64,000 nt of DNA from Ailurus styani (taxonomy: Eukaryota > Chordata > Mammalia > Carnivora > Ailuridae): contig LNAC01000233.1 in assembly GCA_002007465.1 (NCBI GenBank), positions 1,255,776 through 1,319,775 of the forward strand, written 5' to 3'. This document shows positions 35,855-49,103 of this stretch, in pieces. The position numbers and the translations under genes were made by a program. Position 1 is the first letter of the stretch. Each line of letters starts with the position of its first letter. The notes under the pieces were generated by a model, which was not told where the DNA came from, did not search any database, and saw nothing but the letters and a program-made list of their open reading frames with translations.

Positions 35855-36910
35855 AAAAAAACCCCTATCCACAATAGTAACAAAATCTACAAAATACCAA
35901 AATAAAGTTAAAGAAAGCACAAAGTCTGTATGAAGAAATCCATAAAACTTTATTGAAGGGCATTTAAAAGGTTGGAAAGAATAAAAATATAAGTATATAT
36001 AAATAGGTGACCTTAATATACTAAAAACATAAATTGTTTCTCAATTAATCAATAAATTTAATAAAATTCTTCTAACTTTAAAAGCCTCACTAAAAATTGT
36101 GCAATTTGGCAAACTAAGACTAAACTTCATTTGGAAGAACAAATTCACAAGACTGATCAAGAAAACTTGAAAAAGAAAAATGCCAATCACATATTAAGTA
36201 TATTACAATTACTAGAAATATCTATGTGATATTTTCTCATAAAATAGAGGGGGGGAAAAACCACAAACAAAAAACCCCCCAAAACATAAATGGAAAAGAT
36301 TTGAGAGGCCCGGAACAGGCTTGCTTACATATGGAGATTTAGCATATGATAAAGGTAATAGTTCAAACAGGAAAGAAAGATGGCTTATTTCATTAATGGT
36401 GTGGGGCTACATGTTATACACAGATTAAAGAGAATCATATACATGGCCATATACCAGATAGGGTACAAATTTATAGTATTCAAAGAATAATTAAGAGAAT
36501 ATTATATAAGTTTTGTATTGGGGAGTCTTCCTTAGTAAGGCCTGAAAGCCATATAGAAAATCATCAAAGTATCTAACGAAACAAAACAAACCAAAAAAAT
36601 GTACTAGAAGGGGCAAAGATAAAAACAGGTAATTCAGAGAGAAAAGACACAGAAGTAGTTCTAAATCATATATAAAATGCTCAGCCTCATTAAAAAGTCA
36701 GGAACTGTAAAGTTAAAAAAAACCCACTTTTCTCTATTTCACAAAGAGTAAAAACCTAGAAGCAGCAGTGAAGGGCAAGGATGAGCAGAACCAGGTACTT
36801 TGTTCAGTACTCTGGTGGAGGGAGTGCAAATCAGAACAGCTCTGTTTATGAATACATTTTAAAACTGTAGAAGGCGACATACACACCAGTGGATGATGGA
36901 GGGCCAAAGG
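35855..36910 (+). repeat. Old LINE-1 relic (L1ME-like), sense
   Basis: 'aaacttcatttggaagaac', 'atgctcagcctcattaaaa' and 'ggtggagggagtgcaaatc' fall in the order of the 3' part of ORF2. No frame survives. Confidence 0.65.
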
Positions 36911-37479
36911 CAAGTCATACGGGGAATTTAACTTTCTCTGGATTTTAAACAATGTTTTCATTATAACCACACCCTGTCAAGAAAATACATTTACAATTTA
37001 TTATTCAGATAACACAGACTTGGTGAGATCTAAATTAGATGTTCACAGGGCGTCTAAGCTACCTTCCTAGTTCTTGGCAATGTTATTTTAGGTAACTTGA
37101 ATTATCTCAGAAAACTGAATCCCAAATAAATGAGGTGTGTTTTTAACTGATTTGTGGAAAGCCAGGGACAAGAAATAATGGTTTGATTCTACTCCCTTTT
37201 CCCCCAATGACCTCGCACTCATTTCTTATAGGATGACTAGTTTAAGGACTTGTGGGAGATAGGTACAAAGGTGGTATCAACATATAAATGGTCTGGCCTC
37301 TAAATCAGTGTTTGTCAAATTGTCCATTAGTAGGTAGCCAAATAAATATAGTGGGAATTAGTGGGCTGTAACTAGAATTATTTCTACACAATGTAATTAA
37401 ACAGCATTAAACAAATGCACGCATCAAGTGCTATAATGTTAAATGTCACTTTCTGATACTTTCTCTCCTGATAGTATAT

Positions 37480-38760
37480 TCCAAATTTAGAAAACATTTA
37501 TAGTTTTTATATGTACCAGGCCCTGGAGATACAGCAATGAACAAAACAGATAACTCCGCTATCAGGAATATTACTTTTATAGTAGTGGAAGACAATATAA
37601 TCAACTTGTATAAAAAGTTAAGGATAAAAATAAATCTAGGCGAGAGGATGGGTATGAGGGTGTGTGTGTGCATACAGGTACATTTGTGAAGATCTCGGAG
37701 GAAAAAAGTGAGAAGCAATTTGGATCATGTTAAGTTTGAGATGCCTATTAAGCATCTAAGAGAAAGGAGATGTTGAGGAAAACAGCCGGATATGTAAACA
37801 TTGGGAGGAGAGAGCTAAGCTGGAGTAAATTCAAAAAAGAATGAGGGGAGGAGAAAAACCAGAGATAGAAAATACAAACAATTCTGAGGACTTTTGCTAA
37901 AAGGAAACAAAACGATTGAAAGCTGGAAAAGATAACAGTCATGAAAAAAGACAATCAAAAGGGAAAAATGAATGACACCTGGGAGAAAAAAGAACTGCTG
38001 AAGCCATGTTCTTAGCAGGCCTTGGCTAGCAACTCCTAGTTCATCCAAGTAGCAAAGAAAAGGCAGAGTTTATGGGGGCAACACAGGTAGGTGAGTCTAT
38101 GTGGTGATGGAAACCTGTAAAAATGGCTCTTCTGCTTGCCTCTATTTTCTGAAATAGAGACCAAGGTCTGAGAGTGAAGAAGGTGGTGCATGCTTAAAGA
38201 GCAAGAAGGTATAACACAGTTGTACAGGACAGTGGAAAATGAATGGACTGGAAATAAAGTGTAATTGTCAAGTAGTTAAAAGTTAGTGTCTAAGAAATTA
38301 ATATGAGATTAAGTTAGCATGGCTCTGTTTTTCTCCAAGGAGGACAGAATAAGTAGTCAGATTTAACCTATGGGTTAGCCGTAAGAGTGTGATGAAGCAA
38401 AGGAGGGGGTGGGGGATTGAGGGTGCATGTGGGAGTAATTATAATGACATACAATGGCTAGAATTAAAGCTGGGTAAGGAGAGAAGTAGAACCACCAGAG
38501 AGGTGAGAATAGAAAGAGAGCAGGATCAATGGATTATAGGACCAATGGGGCAAATAAATCATTAGTGTTAGTAAGTAGAGGCTGTGAGTCAGAAGGATCG
38601 GAGAACAGTCAAAAGGCCAGATGCATGAAACTGAGAGTCTGGAGATCCTGGGTGTGACTATGGGAGTACTCTGAGTAGCTAAGATGGAGGGGAAGTAAGA
38701 TCTCCAGAGGAGAGGAAGTAAAGCGACTGAGAGGGCAGGATGTGTGTGGGAGGGTATATG
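37480..38760 (-). repeat. L2 LINE relic, antisense
   Basis: 'gatacagcaatgaacaaaac' and 'tgttaagtttgagatgcct' match the antisense L2 3' end and ORF2. Similarity fades to the right, so that edge is uncertain. Confidence 0.6.
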
Positions 38761-38819
38761 CATAAGTCAACAATACAAAACAAATTCCTAGCTGGGTAAT
38801 CAATACCTAAGAGCCACTG

Positions 38820-38975
38820 CTCCAATGCTTCTCAAACTTTTCATATGAATCACCTGGAGATCTGTTCAGATGCAGAATCTGACTCAGCAGACTCTTTAAC
38901 AAGCTTGCAGAAAATCCTGATGTTACTGGTTAGTGCAATAGTACTTGAACACACCTGAGTAGCAAGGCTCTAGTC
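38820..38975 (+). repeat. MER5A-like hAT relic
   Basis: 'gcttctcaaacttttcat', 'gaatcacctggagatctg' and 'agaatctgactcagcagac' follow MER5A. Confidence 0.65.
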
Positions 38976-40424
38976 CAGAGCCTCAGTGTAACTGGATCCA
39001 GGAAGCTATGTGTAAACTGCTTCTTTGATTCCTACATTAACAATTCTCACTGAGAGAGTGGTCAAAGGGCAGGAATATTTCATAGACTTATCCTTGTCTT
39101 TTACTTCCTTTGTTCGACTACTTAATACTTCTTAGTTATGACCCAACCTTAGCTTTTTCACTTTCTTGTATTCATCAGGCAAAGGAAAGTATGCAGCAGA
39201 ATCAAGATGTCTTACACCTATTTCAGCGAACTTCCCAATGTTCTTTTAAAATAAACACATGCTAATAACCTAAAAAAGAAATTGCTGTGATGGGTGTCAT
39301 AAGATTTAGCAGCCAGGGTCCAACCAGAAAAACAGAAACCATATTTAAATATTTAAAACAAAGGGAATTTAATGTAGAGAGTTAGTTACAGGAACGAAAG
39401 GGATGGTGAAGAAGCCAAGAGATTAGCACCAGTGGGAAAGTGTTAGCATCCCAAGGCTGGGGGAACAGAGAAACTGGGGTTGGCAGACCTTAGGAGCCAG
39501 ACCATCTGTGGGCCTGTCACCACCAGAGGCTGGGGCTAGAGTCTTGGAGGACATATAGTTAACCCAGGCAGATAGAAAAAAGATGGTTGACTTCCCTTTG
39601 TTTTTAGCCTATGACCTCCCAGAGCCACCCACCAGCAAACCCAGAGGGAAGCCAGCTGGTACAGCTGTGGGAGTTACAGCTCCAAACAACTCCCTTTGGT
39701 CTATTTCCTTCTCTCTCTCCACATGTACAGGCCCTGCAGATTTCTGACAGCAGGCTTAGGGCCATCCTCTCCATCAGGTGTGCCATAACCCCTCAGAAAT
39801 GTATAAAAAACTTCACGGAAAGGGAGACACTTTTGGTTACTTCCCTATACTAAAACCAACTGTGTGGCCAGTTGCGTCAGGACTGAGTCAGGCTTAAGAG
39901 ACAGCTACCCAGGTTTAGACCGTCTGGCCAAAGAGCAGATCCTACATAAAACTGAGCTCACCGAAGTTAAACTATGAAATGAAATAAGGACCAGCATTAA
40001 ACAGTAGTACCTGTTTTACCCTTCATTACTGTATATACTTAAAACTAGCGAAATTAAAATGGAATCTGAATATTCCCATTGATAGTAGCCACTTGGAAAA
40101 AGATTTCCATATATCCACAAAGTACATGTGGCTTGGCTGAAAACTATTAATTCATCTAAATAATTTGATTAACAAACTCTACGTTTGATTTGGTATTCTA
40201 AAAATACACAGGACACAAGAATCAACTTGCTTTTAAGGATAATTTAGAGATCTGTAGAAAATAAGCAGTCACCAGCTGAGAAGATACACCCAGCTATCAG
40301 TTATAAAATCAAAGTAGATTTTGGTCTAACAGTTACTGGTAACTGTCTCATTTATTCTTTGCAACTCAGGACACTAAAAATGCCTGTTGGCAGTTTTTCT
40401 CAATTAATAATTATAGGTAAACCT

Positions 40425-40650
40425 GCATCTACCATGTTGCCAGGCACTGCTCTAACGCTTCACATTTTTTAACTCGTTTATTGCTCACAATAACTTTGTG
40501 AGATTGGTACCACTATTATTCTCATTTTACAGATAAAAGAAACTGAGGCATGAAGTGGTAACGTGGCTAATCCAGCCAGTTAGTGGCACGGCCTTGATTT
40601 GAACTCTGGCAAGCTGGTCCAGTCTCTGATCATACCCCTATGCTATACTG
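40425..40650 (-). repeat. MIR
   Basis: 'gccaggcactgctctaacgc', 'ttttacagataaaagaaac' and 'gccttgatttgaactctgg' match antisense MIR over nearly full length. Confidence 0.85.
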
Positions 40651-40864
40651 TTTTGCAATCATTTGTTTCATTGTTAAATACAATCAAAATCTTAAATATT
40701 TATATCTTCCTCCTGTTTTCTGACACTTTTACAAAGTTGGATAATATTTTTACCATACTCACATGCTTATATTTTAAAAAAGTGATGGGACAAAACTATA
40801 TAGCAACAAATCTAGTTCCATGGATTCTTTTTGATTCATCATTAATAGAGTGGACCACCTTTTA

Positions 40865-41005
<141 letters not shown>

Positions 41006-41469
41006 TTAAAAAAAAAAAATTATCAGACAAAACTCCCCAAAATTAAACACTTTACAAAAGCACATAAAGAAGAGACAGCTAGGGTTTCTGGTGCTCTGTG
41101 AACAATCTATCAGAAATTCTCTGAGCTCTAATTTCATGGGACATTATGGGACTGATGATTTAAGTGGAAGGTGTTAACCAATCCAAAACATCTTTTCATC
41201 CTGTGTTATTCATTTGACATTTTAATCTGAAAGATAAAACTAGCAGGAACTCTTATGAGACAACCAAGGGGGTCCCCCCAATGGCCCCTACCATAGTACT
41301 CTAGCAATTAAGGATTCATGCACTTGATTTTGTGTAGTATTGAAAATATTTAAAAACAAAGTTATCTCTTTTTGTAGTTTATCTTACTTTCCTACAAACA
41401 AACTGGCAGTTAAGTGTGTTCTACTTTGCTCTATCTCCTGGCTAATTCATTTCAGGATCAACTCTAATC

Positions 41470-41652
41470 TTTTTTTTTTTTTTTAAGGTTTATTTATTTA
41501 TTTGAAAGACAGCACATGAGCAGAGGGAGGGAATAACAGGGGCAGGGGGAGAAGCAGACTTCCCACTGAGCAGGGAGCCCAATCTCAGGACCCCAGAATC
41601 ATGACCTGAGCCAAAGGCAGACACTTAACCAACTGAGCTACCCAGGCGCCCC
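41470..41652 (-). mobile_element. CAN-SINE, older copy
   Basis: It runs from a T-rich tail to 'gagctacccaggcgcccc'. Confidence 0.93.
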
Positions 41653-41664
41653 CAGGAGCATCTT

Positions 41665-41965
41665 GCACTTCATTTATTCTTTCACTCAAAAGGCTTTACT
41701 GAATGCTAAAGGTGCTCTGCACTTGGGACTTGAGGATACAATTATGTGGAATGCTTCCTTCCTTACAGTCAAGTATAGGCAGAAAAATTAAATATTACCA
41801 ATGACAAATAATCTATATGAACTGTAATTTGAAATAACTCTAATAACTGCCATTTGGAAGAAGAGAGTACTATGAGGAAGAGTAACAAGATTAATTTAGC
41901 CTGAAGGGCTGGAGAAGGTCTTTCTGAAGAAGTGACACTTAAACTAAGCTGTTCAAGGTCTTCTA
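41665..41965 (-). repeat. L2 relic, antisense
   Basis: 'ctttactgaatgctaaagg', 'cttgaggatacaattatg' and 'gacacttaaactaagctg' follow antisense L2. Confidence 0.6.
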
Positions 41966-42413
41966 GATTATAACCTCAGTGAGAGAAGGATGATGAATAT
42001 CTTGCTGTCTTATAGCAGAGATAAGGCAATTAATGATTTCGCTGAATGATTGGCCCTAGTGTCAAATGTTACACAGACTGTCAAAATACCCAGTAAACAA
42101 ATCAAAGAAATGTGTGTGTGTGTGTATGGTTATGGTTTGGGAAATACTTTATTTGTTCAAGTTTTCTTTATAACTAAAATATAGCTAAAAGTAAACTGGA
42201 ACTTCAAAACATTTTACTTTAGTTTTCTTCTCTTTTCTTTTATCCGTGATTTCTTTTCTACATTACAAAAGGTGTAAAGCCAAACTCATTTTATCAGATT
42301 TCTAGCTCCTTTGAATAGCCTTTAAGATCTAGGATAGAAAGGAAAATTACTATTTTTTAAGTGTGAAAGTACAAATAAGTGAGCATTTGAGATATGAATC
42401 TTTGGGTGTTTTT

Positions 42414-42525
42414 TAAAGATTAAAAAAAATTTTAAGTACAATCTACTCCTCAACATGGGGTTTGAACTCATGACCCCAAGATCAAGAGCCACAGGTTCTA
42501 CTGACTGAGCCAGCCAGGTGTCCCA
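42414..42525 (-). mobile_element. CAN-SINE, old short copy
   Basis: 'catggggtttgaactcatg' and 'tgagccagccaggtgtccc' are present. Confidence 0.85.
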
Positions 42526-42539
42526 AGGGTTTGTTGTTT

Positions 42540-42672
42540 TTTTTCCCACAGTGGGGATGGGCAGAAGGATAGGGAGAGATGATCTTCAGCAGGCTCCACA
42601 ACCCTGAGATCATGGGGTCTGAGCTGAAATCAAGAATCAGACACTTAACTGACTGAGCCACCTAGGCGGTAC
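42540..42672 (-). mobile_element. CAN-SINE, older partial copy
   Basis: 'aaccctgagatcatggggtc' and 'gactgagccacctaggc' are present. A C-rich run follows at 42673-42695. Confidence 0.8.
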
Positions 42673-42695
42673 ACCCCCCCACCCCCCACCCCGCC

Positions 42696-43190
42696 TTTAT
42701 TTTCAAGAGCAGTCTTAGGTTCACAGCAAAACTGAGCATGAACAGGAAACACAAGTTCCTATACACTCCCTGCCCCATAGAAGCACAGCCTCTTCCACCA
42801 TCACTATCTACACCAGAGCCATCAGACTTGCTGTAATTCATGAACCTACACTGACACATAATTATTACTCTCAAAGTCCATAGTTTACATTAGGGTTCAC
42901 TCTTGGTGTTGTCTATTCTATGGGTTTTGACAATGTATAACGTATTTACCACTATGATATCATATAGAACAGTTTCACTGACCTAAAAATCCCCTAGGCT
43001 CTGCTTATTAGTACCTCTCTCACCTCCAATCCCTGGCAAATGTTAATCTTTTTACTGTCTCCATAGTTTTGCCTTTTCCAGAACATCATTAGCTGGAATC
43101 AATAGTATGTAGCCTTTTCAGATTGGCTTCTGATCATGCATTAGTAACATGCATTTACGATTCCTCTGTGTCTTTTCTTCATTTTTATTT
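42696..43190 (-). repeat. L1M 3'-end relic, antisense
   Basis: 'gagcagtcttaggttcaca', 'acattagggttcactcttgg' and 'ttttgccttttccagaaca' match the widespread antisense L1M 3' sequence. Confidence 0.85.
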
Positions 43191-43869
43191 TTAACATCAA
43201 AAATTTCCTCATATGGTATAGAAAAAATTATAATTAATTAGAAATCACAGATTACTGAAAAACCTCGAGAATCATCTAACAGACTGGCAATCATATAAGT
43301 GATACAAGAGCCTAAAAACCTTTCTTACCTCACAAGAGAATATGTTTTGCTTTAGTATGTATTGCTAATACCATTTATTCTGACCAAGTGTTAGTTGAGT
43401 ATAGAAAAGGCTTGCTGTTTGGTTCTTCACTTTAAAGACTCCATATTCTTTCTTCAGGTAATCAAAGTATCTTTCAAGTTAGAGAGTTTGGGTAATTTGC
43501 ATCTTTTATAGGACATCTTTTATTTAATACTTGTCCTTTTTATAATACAAATCTTACAAAAATCTCCAAGGTTTCTTTCACCAATTTTCCTAAGAGCTTC
43601 TCCCCATTTGTCAATGGCATTATGTGGAATTCAAGCAGTGCTCCAACATTTTTACATAGTTGATGAAACCCTATATATTTTGTGGGACTCGTAACAGATT
43701 CATCCTATATTTTCATAGAGAATGATAATCACCTGAGGGGAGACACTTAGAAAAGATGTGAATGAAGACTAGTTTAAGTGGCCAATGAATATTTTCATGT
43801 TTTTGTAACTGTATTATACAGTCAAGAACTTTGAAATACTTAAAATTTATGATTCCCCAAAACAGATGA

Positions 43870-43950
43870 ACTTCTATAAAGCTTCTCTCATGCCAGATAG
43901 TGTTCTAAGCAATTTACAAATGTCAGCTCATTTAATGCTTAAGAACAGCA
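43870..43950 (-). repeat. MIR fragment
   Basis: 'gatagtgttctaagcaattt' and 'cagctcatttaatgctt' match part of antisense MIR. Confidence 0.6.
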
Positions 43951-43951
43951 T

Positions 43952-44210
43952 AACATAGTGGTTATGATTTCTGACTCCAAAGCCATACCACATTCCTTGG
44001 TTTCCAACCCCAGCCCTGCCTATCAACAGAACCTCAATGGAACCTCAAATTAGTTATCTTCTTGGGACCTCACTTTCCTAATCTGTAAAAAGTAGGCCAA
44101 TAATACCTATCTTAGATGTTTACTGGGATTATTAAATGAGTTCACACATTAAGTGCTTAAAACAGTATCTGGCACATAATAAAATTCAATAAAGAATTCA
44201 ACAAATGTTT
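43952..44210 (+). repeat. MIR
   Basis: 'atagtggttatgatttctg', 'cctaatctgtaaaaag' and 'cagtatctggcacataat' give nearly full-length sense MIR. Confidence 0.88.
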
Positions 44211-44293
44211 GTTACTATTATTAATACTACTATCACTTATTACTGTGTCTATGTATACTTCAAGCTCCCTAAAAGCAAGAAGTACATTTTATT

Positions 44294-44493
44294 TTTATTT
44301 TTTAATTTTTTAAAAAGATTTTATTTATTTATTTGACACAGAGAGAGAGAGAGAGAGAGATTACAAGTAGGCAGAGAGAGGCAGGCAGAGAGAGAGAGGA
44401 GGAAGTCGATGCGGGCCTCGATCCCAGGACCCTGAGATCATGACCTGAGCCGAAGGCAGAGGCTTTAACCCACTGAGCCTCCCAGGCACCCAG
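44294..44493 (-). mobile_element. CAN-SINE, young, with internal deletion
   Basis: About 30 bp is missing where 'gaggaggaag' meets 'tcgatgcgggcc'. The exact target-site duplication gaagtacattttatt is at 44279-44293 and 44494-44508. Confidence 0.95.
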
Positions 44494-44554
44494 GAAGTAC
44501 ATTTTATTCATTTTTTGTTTAACCACATGTACTTCCAATGTGTGCCAAAATTCA

Positions 44555-45680
44555 AACTTTCTAGAAATATTTGAGTATGTACTACGTTCTAAGGCTAAGC
44601 AACTGGAATATCAGTAAACAATAAGATAAAGGCCCCTGCCCTTCTGGAATAAGAAGAGACTATGAAAAAACTTTTTTTTTTTTTTAAATGTGTGAGTGCA
44701 TGTTTGTTTGTATGTGTATATACTGGGGAGGTGAGGAGTGTGGATGGATGGATGGATGAAGAGGACGCGGTAGTGCAGAGTGTTATGTGTTATGTACAGA
44801 GAAAAAGCTGAGCAAATATATGGGACCTGGAATACTGGAGGGAAGGAAAAAGACAGTGGTTTTTAAATGAAGTGGTCTCTCACTGGGAAGGTGAGATTTA
44901 AGTCAAGACTTGAGGAGGTGAGGAAACAGGCAGGTGGATTACTGAAAGAAGAGCACTCTAGGCTAAGGAAATGGCTAGAGGAAAAGCTGGAAGTGGGATG
45001 TGTTGGAGAAACTGTCATGAAGCCAAATATGGCTACAGCTGAGAAGGCAAGGGTGAGCCCTGCCCCTAAGAGATGAGGTTGCAGGCATCATAGGGGCTGA
45101 TTACGCAGACTCCGTAGGAATTGTAAAATTCACTTGAGATAAAATGGGCAATTCACTGCAGGGTTTTGAGCAGAAGAGTAATATAATTTGACCTAAATTC
45201 TAAAACAATCATTGCGGCTGCCACATTGAGAATGACTGGTTAAGTGTAAGCAGATGAGAGAAGCAGACACTGGTTAAGGAGGCTTTCTCAATGAGGGAAG
45301 AAATAGTGTCTTGGACAAGGGCAGTAGCAATGGACGGGTTTGAAGTGACTGAATTCTATATACATTCTAAAGCAGAGCCAAGAGAATCTGTTGATAGTGT
45401 GCACCTGGGTTTTGAGAGGAGAACTGCATTAAGAATGGCTCCAATATTTTTGCCAGATCAAATGGAAGACTCAATGAAGATGGGGAAAATTATAAGTGGA
45501 GCAGGAAGGATGATCGATTCCAGTTTAGTTATTTTGAGTTGAGATGTTTATTAGACATCCCAGTGGTAAAGTTGAGTAGGCAATAGTATATGTGAGTTTA
45601 GACTTCAGGAAAGATACTGAGGTTGGAGATATAAATTAGAACTGTCAGCACAAGATGGTACTTAAAGCCACAGAAAGAGA
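44555..45680 (-). repeat. L2 LINE relic, long, antisense
   Basis: Landmarks in order: 'agagcactctaggctaagg', 'ggttttgagcagaagagta', 'agacatcccagtggtaaag' and 'gttggagatataaattag'. It covers the L2 3' region and much of the reverse transcriptase part, with stops throughout. Confidence 0.82.
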
Positions 45681-45764
45681 GGAACCAGCAAAAAGATAGG
45701 TTTGTTTTAAAAAACACGTTTGTTTTATATAATAGCAAAATTAAATAGAAACAAAACAAACATA

Positions 45765-45960
45765 AAAGTGGCCTCTCCCAATCCTTCTATCACTGGTTTT
45801 CATTCTATATCTGGAAGCTGCAAGGCCTTCAAGCATCCTGTCTACTCTCTCCATGCAGACAGACTCCCATGGCTGGTTTCTTACCACCACAGATGACTTC
45901 CTTCCCTGACCATTCTATGTAAAGTAGCTCCCCCTGTCTACCCATTAGAGGTTTTTGATC
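45765..45960 (+). repeat. L2 relic, sense
   Basis: 'cttccttccctgaccattc' and 'tgtaaagtagctccccctg' match sense L2. Confidence 0.65.
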
Positions 45961-46084
45961 TTTACCAAAAAATCACCAAATCTGTAACAGGTCTCAACCA
46001 TAGAGGTTCTGACTGAATTGTCAGCATTATGTAGTGGTTAAAAGCACTCCCTGGGTGGCCTTGGATGAACTACTGACCTCTGTG

Positions 46085-46562
46085 GGGTTTTTGCTATGTA
46101 GAAGCTTTTGAGTTGGATGCAGTCCCCCTCACTTATTTTTGCTTTCACTGCTTTGCTTTTGGTGTCAGATCCAAAAATCATCACCAAGACCAATGTCCAG
46201 GAACTTATTGCCCATATTTCCTCCTATAAGTTTTAAGGTTTCAGGTCTTAAACTGAGGTCTTTAATCCATTTGGAGTTAATTTTTGTGTATGATGCAAGT
46301 CAGTGGTCCAGTCTCATGCTTTTGTATGCGGCTGTCTAGTTTTCCTAGCACCATTTATTAGAGACCGCCCTTTCTCCATTGTGCATGCTTGGCTCCTTTG
46401 TTGTGAGTTTACCATATACGTGTGGTTTATCTGGGTTCTCCATTCTGTTCTATTGATCCTTGTCTCTGTTTTGATTACTAAGGCTTTGTAATATAATTTG
46501 AAATCAGGAAGCATGGTGAAACCTCCAGCTTTGTTCTTTCTCAAGATTGCTTTAGCTATTCA
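46085..46562 (-). repeat. LINE-1 ORF2 relic, antisense
   Basis: 'ctatgtagaagcttttgag', 'ttggagttaatttttgtgt' and 'attgatccttgtctctgtt' fall in antisense ORF2 order. Confidence 0.88.
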
Positions 46563-47220
46563 TTCTTTAATACAAATTAGTATACTTAATAATGCCACTG
46601 TTAGAGTTCCTACCATGAAGTCACCTAACTTTTTCTTTTACTTTGGGTCCACACTGCCATCTATTCAGTAGGACAGTACTGTGGTGAGAACTGAATACCT
46701 AAGTATCATGTGAATGCCAAATAATTACAAGTAATACTCATTAAATTGAATTTCTACAGCCCCGCCCCAGGGCTTCGGATTCAGGAACTCTTTGCTTGGA
46801 CCCAAAAATTAAATTAATAAGCCCTCCAGTGATTTTTAGGCAATGTGTCCTTCTCCATAGGAAACAAGGCCTAAGTGCCAGGTACTCTACTGAGGTTCAT
46901 TTGCTTACTCTTCAATTGCCTTCTACCAATTTCAATGGCATTTTTAAAAACTGACAATGGCTCTATTTTTAAAAATCGTAACACACATGGATTTAATTTA
47001 AAATAAAAATTTTAAATAAAAAAAGCAAAGGTATGAAGAGTACCAGAGCCAATTCCTAACCACTGAAGATAAGTTTTGTCCAACTACCAGTCTGAAATCA
47101 TGGCTGCATATTTTCATCTACTACACCTGGCTCTCAAAAACAAAATGTAACAAAAGTTCCATGAATGAATGACCTATCTCATGACTAAAAGTAACCCACT
47201 GAAGAACTATATATTTTATT

Positions 47221-47335
47221 TTTATGATTTTGTTTGAGGCCTCTCTTTAGAGGAGTCTGGCAAAGATTTATCAATTTTGCTGATCTTTTCAAAGAACTAG
47301 CTTGTTTCACTGATCTGTCCTCTATTTTTTGTTTT
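47221..47335 (-). repeat. LINE-1 fragment, antisense
   Basis: 'tttatcaattttgctgatct' and 'tcaaagaactagcttgttt' match antisense ORF2. Confidence 0.7.
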
Positions 47336-47597
47336 TGTTGTTGTTGGGGTTTTTTGTTTTTTGTTTAGTTTTAAAACTGTATGTTTTAAGTCATACCAAA
47401 AAACTGACAGACCTCCAACAGAGATCATTCAGAGATGTGGTGAGCTGGCTGAAATATTAGTAGCTTATTTTGCAAACATAGAAAATTTTATTCTTCTTTG
47501 CATTAATATTCCAAATTGAGGGACACGTAAAGAAAAAACAATAAAGTCGGCTCTTCTTAAACAGTAAATTGATAAACTCAGCATGGTATATTAGAAA

Positions 47598-47775
47598 GAA
47601 CACAAGCTTTACAGTTGAAACACTAGTGTTCATCTGTATTATTTCATAACCTGTGAACTTGGACAAATTAGATACAGCAACTATGCTCCATTTCCACATC
47701 TGTAAAATGGGAAAAAGAAAATATAGTATCCCTACTTCAAAGGACTATCATAAGACTCAAATGTGAAAATTTCAA
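47598..47775 (+). repeat. MIR
   Basis: 'tgaacttggacaaattaga', 'ccacatctgtaaaatggg' and the order between them fit sense MIR. Confidence 0.65.
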
Positions 47776-48061
47776 GTTTTGCAAAGTCAAGAGTTTTAAT
47801 AAAAATGTTGAGGGTTCTTCAAGATAAATACAGCTAATGAGCAAATCTTCCACCAAACTCATTTGATCTTGAGTTCAAAATTTTAAACACATATTTTCTA
47901 AAATTAACTGAAGAAAATATTCACAAATCTATAATATTCTTTCAAATAAAACAATTTCAGAGTTGTTCTTATGCTACTGGTTCTCCATACATTGTCCTCC
48001 CTCACATCTAAGACAGCAATCCTCTCAACTAATTCAGTTAGATAGCGATCTGGTTCCTTAT

Positions 48062-48489
48062 TGTAGTGGGCAGAAGAGTGGCCCCTGAAGAGGTATGTCC
48101 AAGTACTAACCCCTAGAACCTGTGACCTTATTTGGGAAAAGGATCTTTGCAGATATAATTAAGGATTCTGAGACGATTTCAGTCTGGATTTTGGCTGGGG
48201 CCTAAATCCAGTGACAAATGTACTCGTAAGAGAAAGGCAGGGGGAGACAAAGACAGATACACAGGTGACAGGCTATGCAAAGACAGAGGCAGAGACTGAG
48301 GCCGCCACTAGAAGCTACAAGGGGGCAAGAAAGGATTTTCCCTGGAGGCTTCAGAGAGACAGCAGCCCTGCAGATACCTGGATTCTGGACTTCTGGCCTC
48401 CAGAACTACAGGAGAAGAGGTTTTTGTTGTTTTAAGCCCTAAAACAAGTTTGTGATAATCTGTTACAGCAGCCCTAGGAAACCAATACA
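48062..48489 (+). mobile_element. Solo LTR of MaLR (MLT1-like) type
   Basis: 'aacctgtgaccttatttggg', 'aaatccagtgacaaatgta', 'acttctggcctccagaact' and 'tctgttacagcagcccta' occur in order, between 5' TG and 3' CA. No internal region is seen, so it is a solo LTR. The family within ERVL-MaLR is tentative. Confidence 0.7.
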
Positions 48490-48881
48490 TGTAACAAGAG
48501 TCATCTTTCATTCCTCCTCCTCCTGGGACTTTTATGTTGTTATAAAGTCTTCCAGGCTTGTTGATGTCATCTGTAATAATTCCTACTGTAATCTGTAAAC
48601 TGCCTCAAACACCAGAATTATTAAGAGCAGTAAGAGGAAGAGAAAACAGGGGATATAGAACATTTATTTGAGAAATCTGTCAGTGAAGGCTAGGAGGAAA
48701 GGTTACTTACTATATCCCAGGCACTAGTAAAAATAAATTAGTAATAAAAATAAAGAAATTAAAGAAAGTTTCCAAGGAGATGTAGCGTTCAAAACACAAG
48801 ATATCTTTTCCCTGAAAATGGAAGGTATGGAAACAATCATGCTGACAAGGCTGAAAGAGTTGCTAAAGAATCAATAAAGTG

Positions 48882-49103
48882 AGGGGTGCCTGGATGGCTC
48901 AGTTGGTTCAATGTCAGACTGGGCTCTTGAGTTCAGCTCAGGTCATGATCTCAGGATGTGGGATCAAGCAAGCCCTGCATGGGCCTCTGTGCACAGCAGG
49001 GAGTCGGTCTCTCTCCCTCCCCACCACCCCTCCCTCCACTAGCATGAACACAAATGCTTGTGCTCTCTCTCTCTAATAAATAAATAAAGCTTTAAAGAAA
49101 GAA
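48882..49103 (+). mobile_element. CAN-SINE, older copy
   Basis: Head 'ggtgcctggatggctcag', tail (AAAT)n. Flanks 'aagaatcaataaagtga' and 'aagaattaaagtga' suggest the target-site duplication. Confidence 0.93.
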
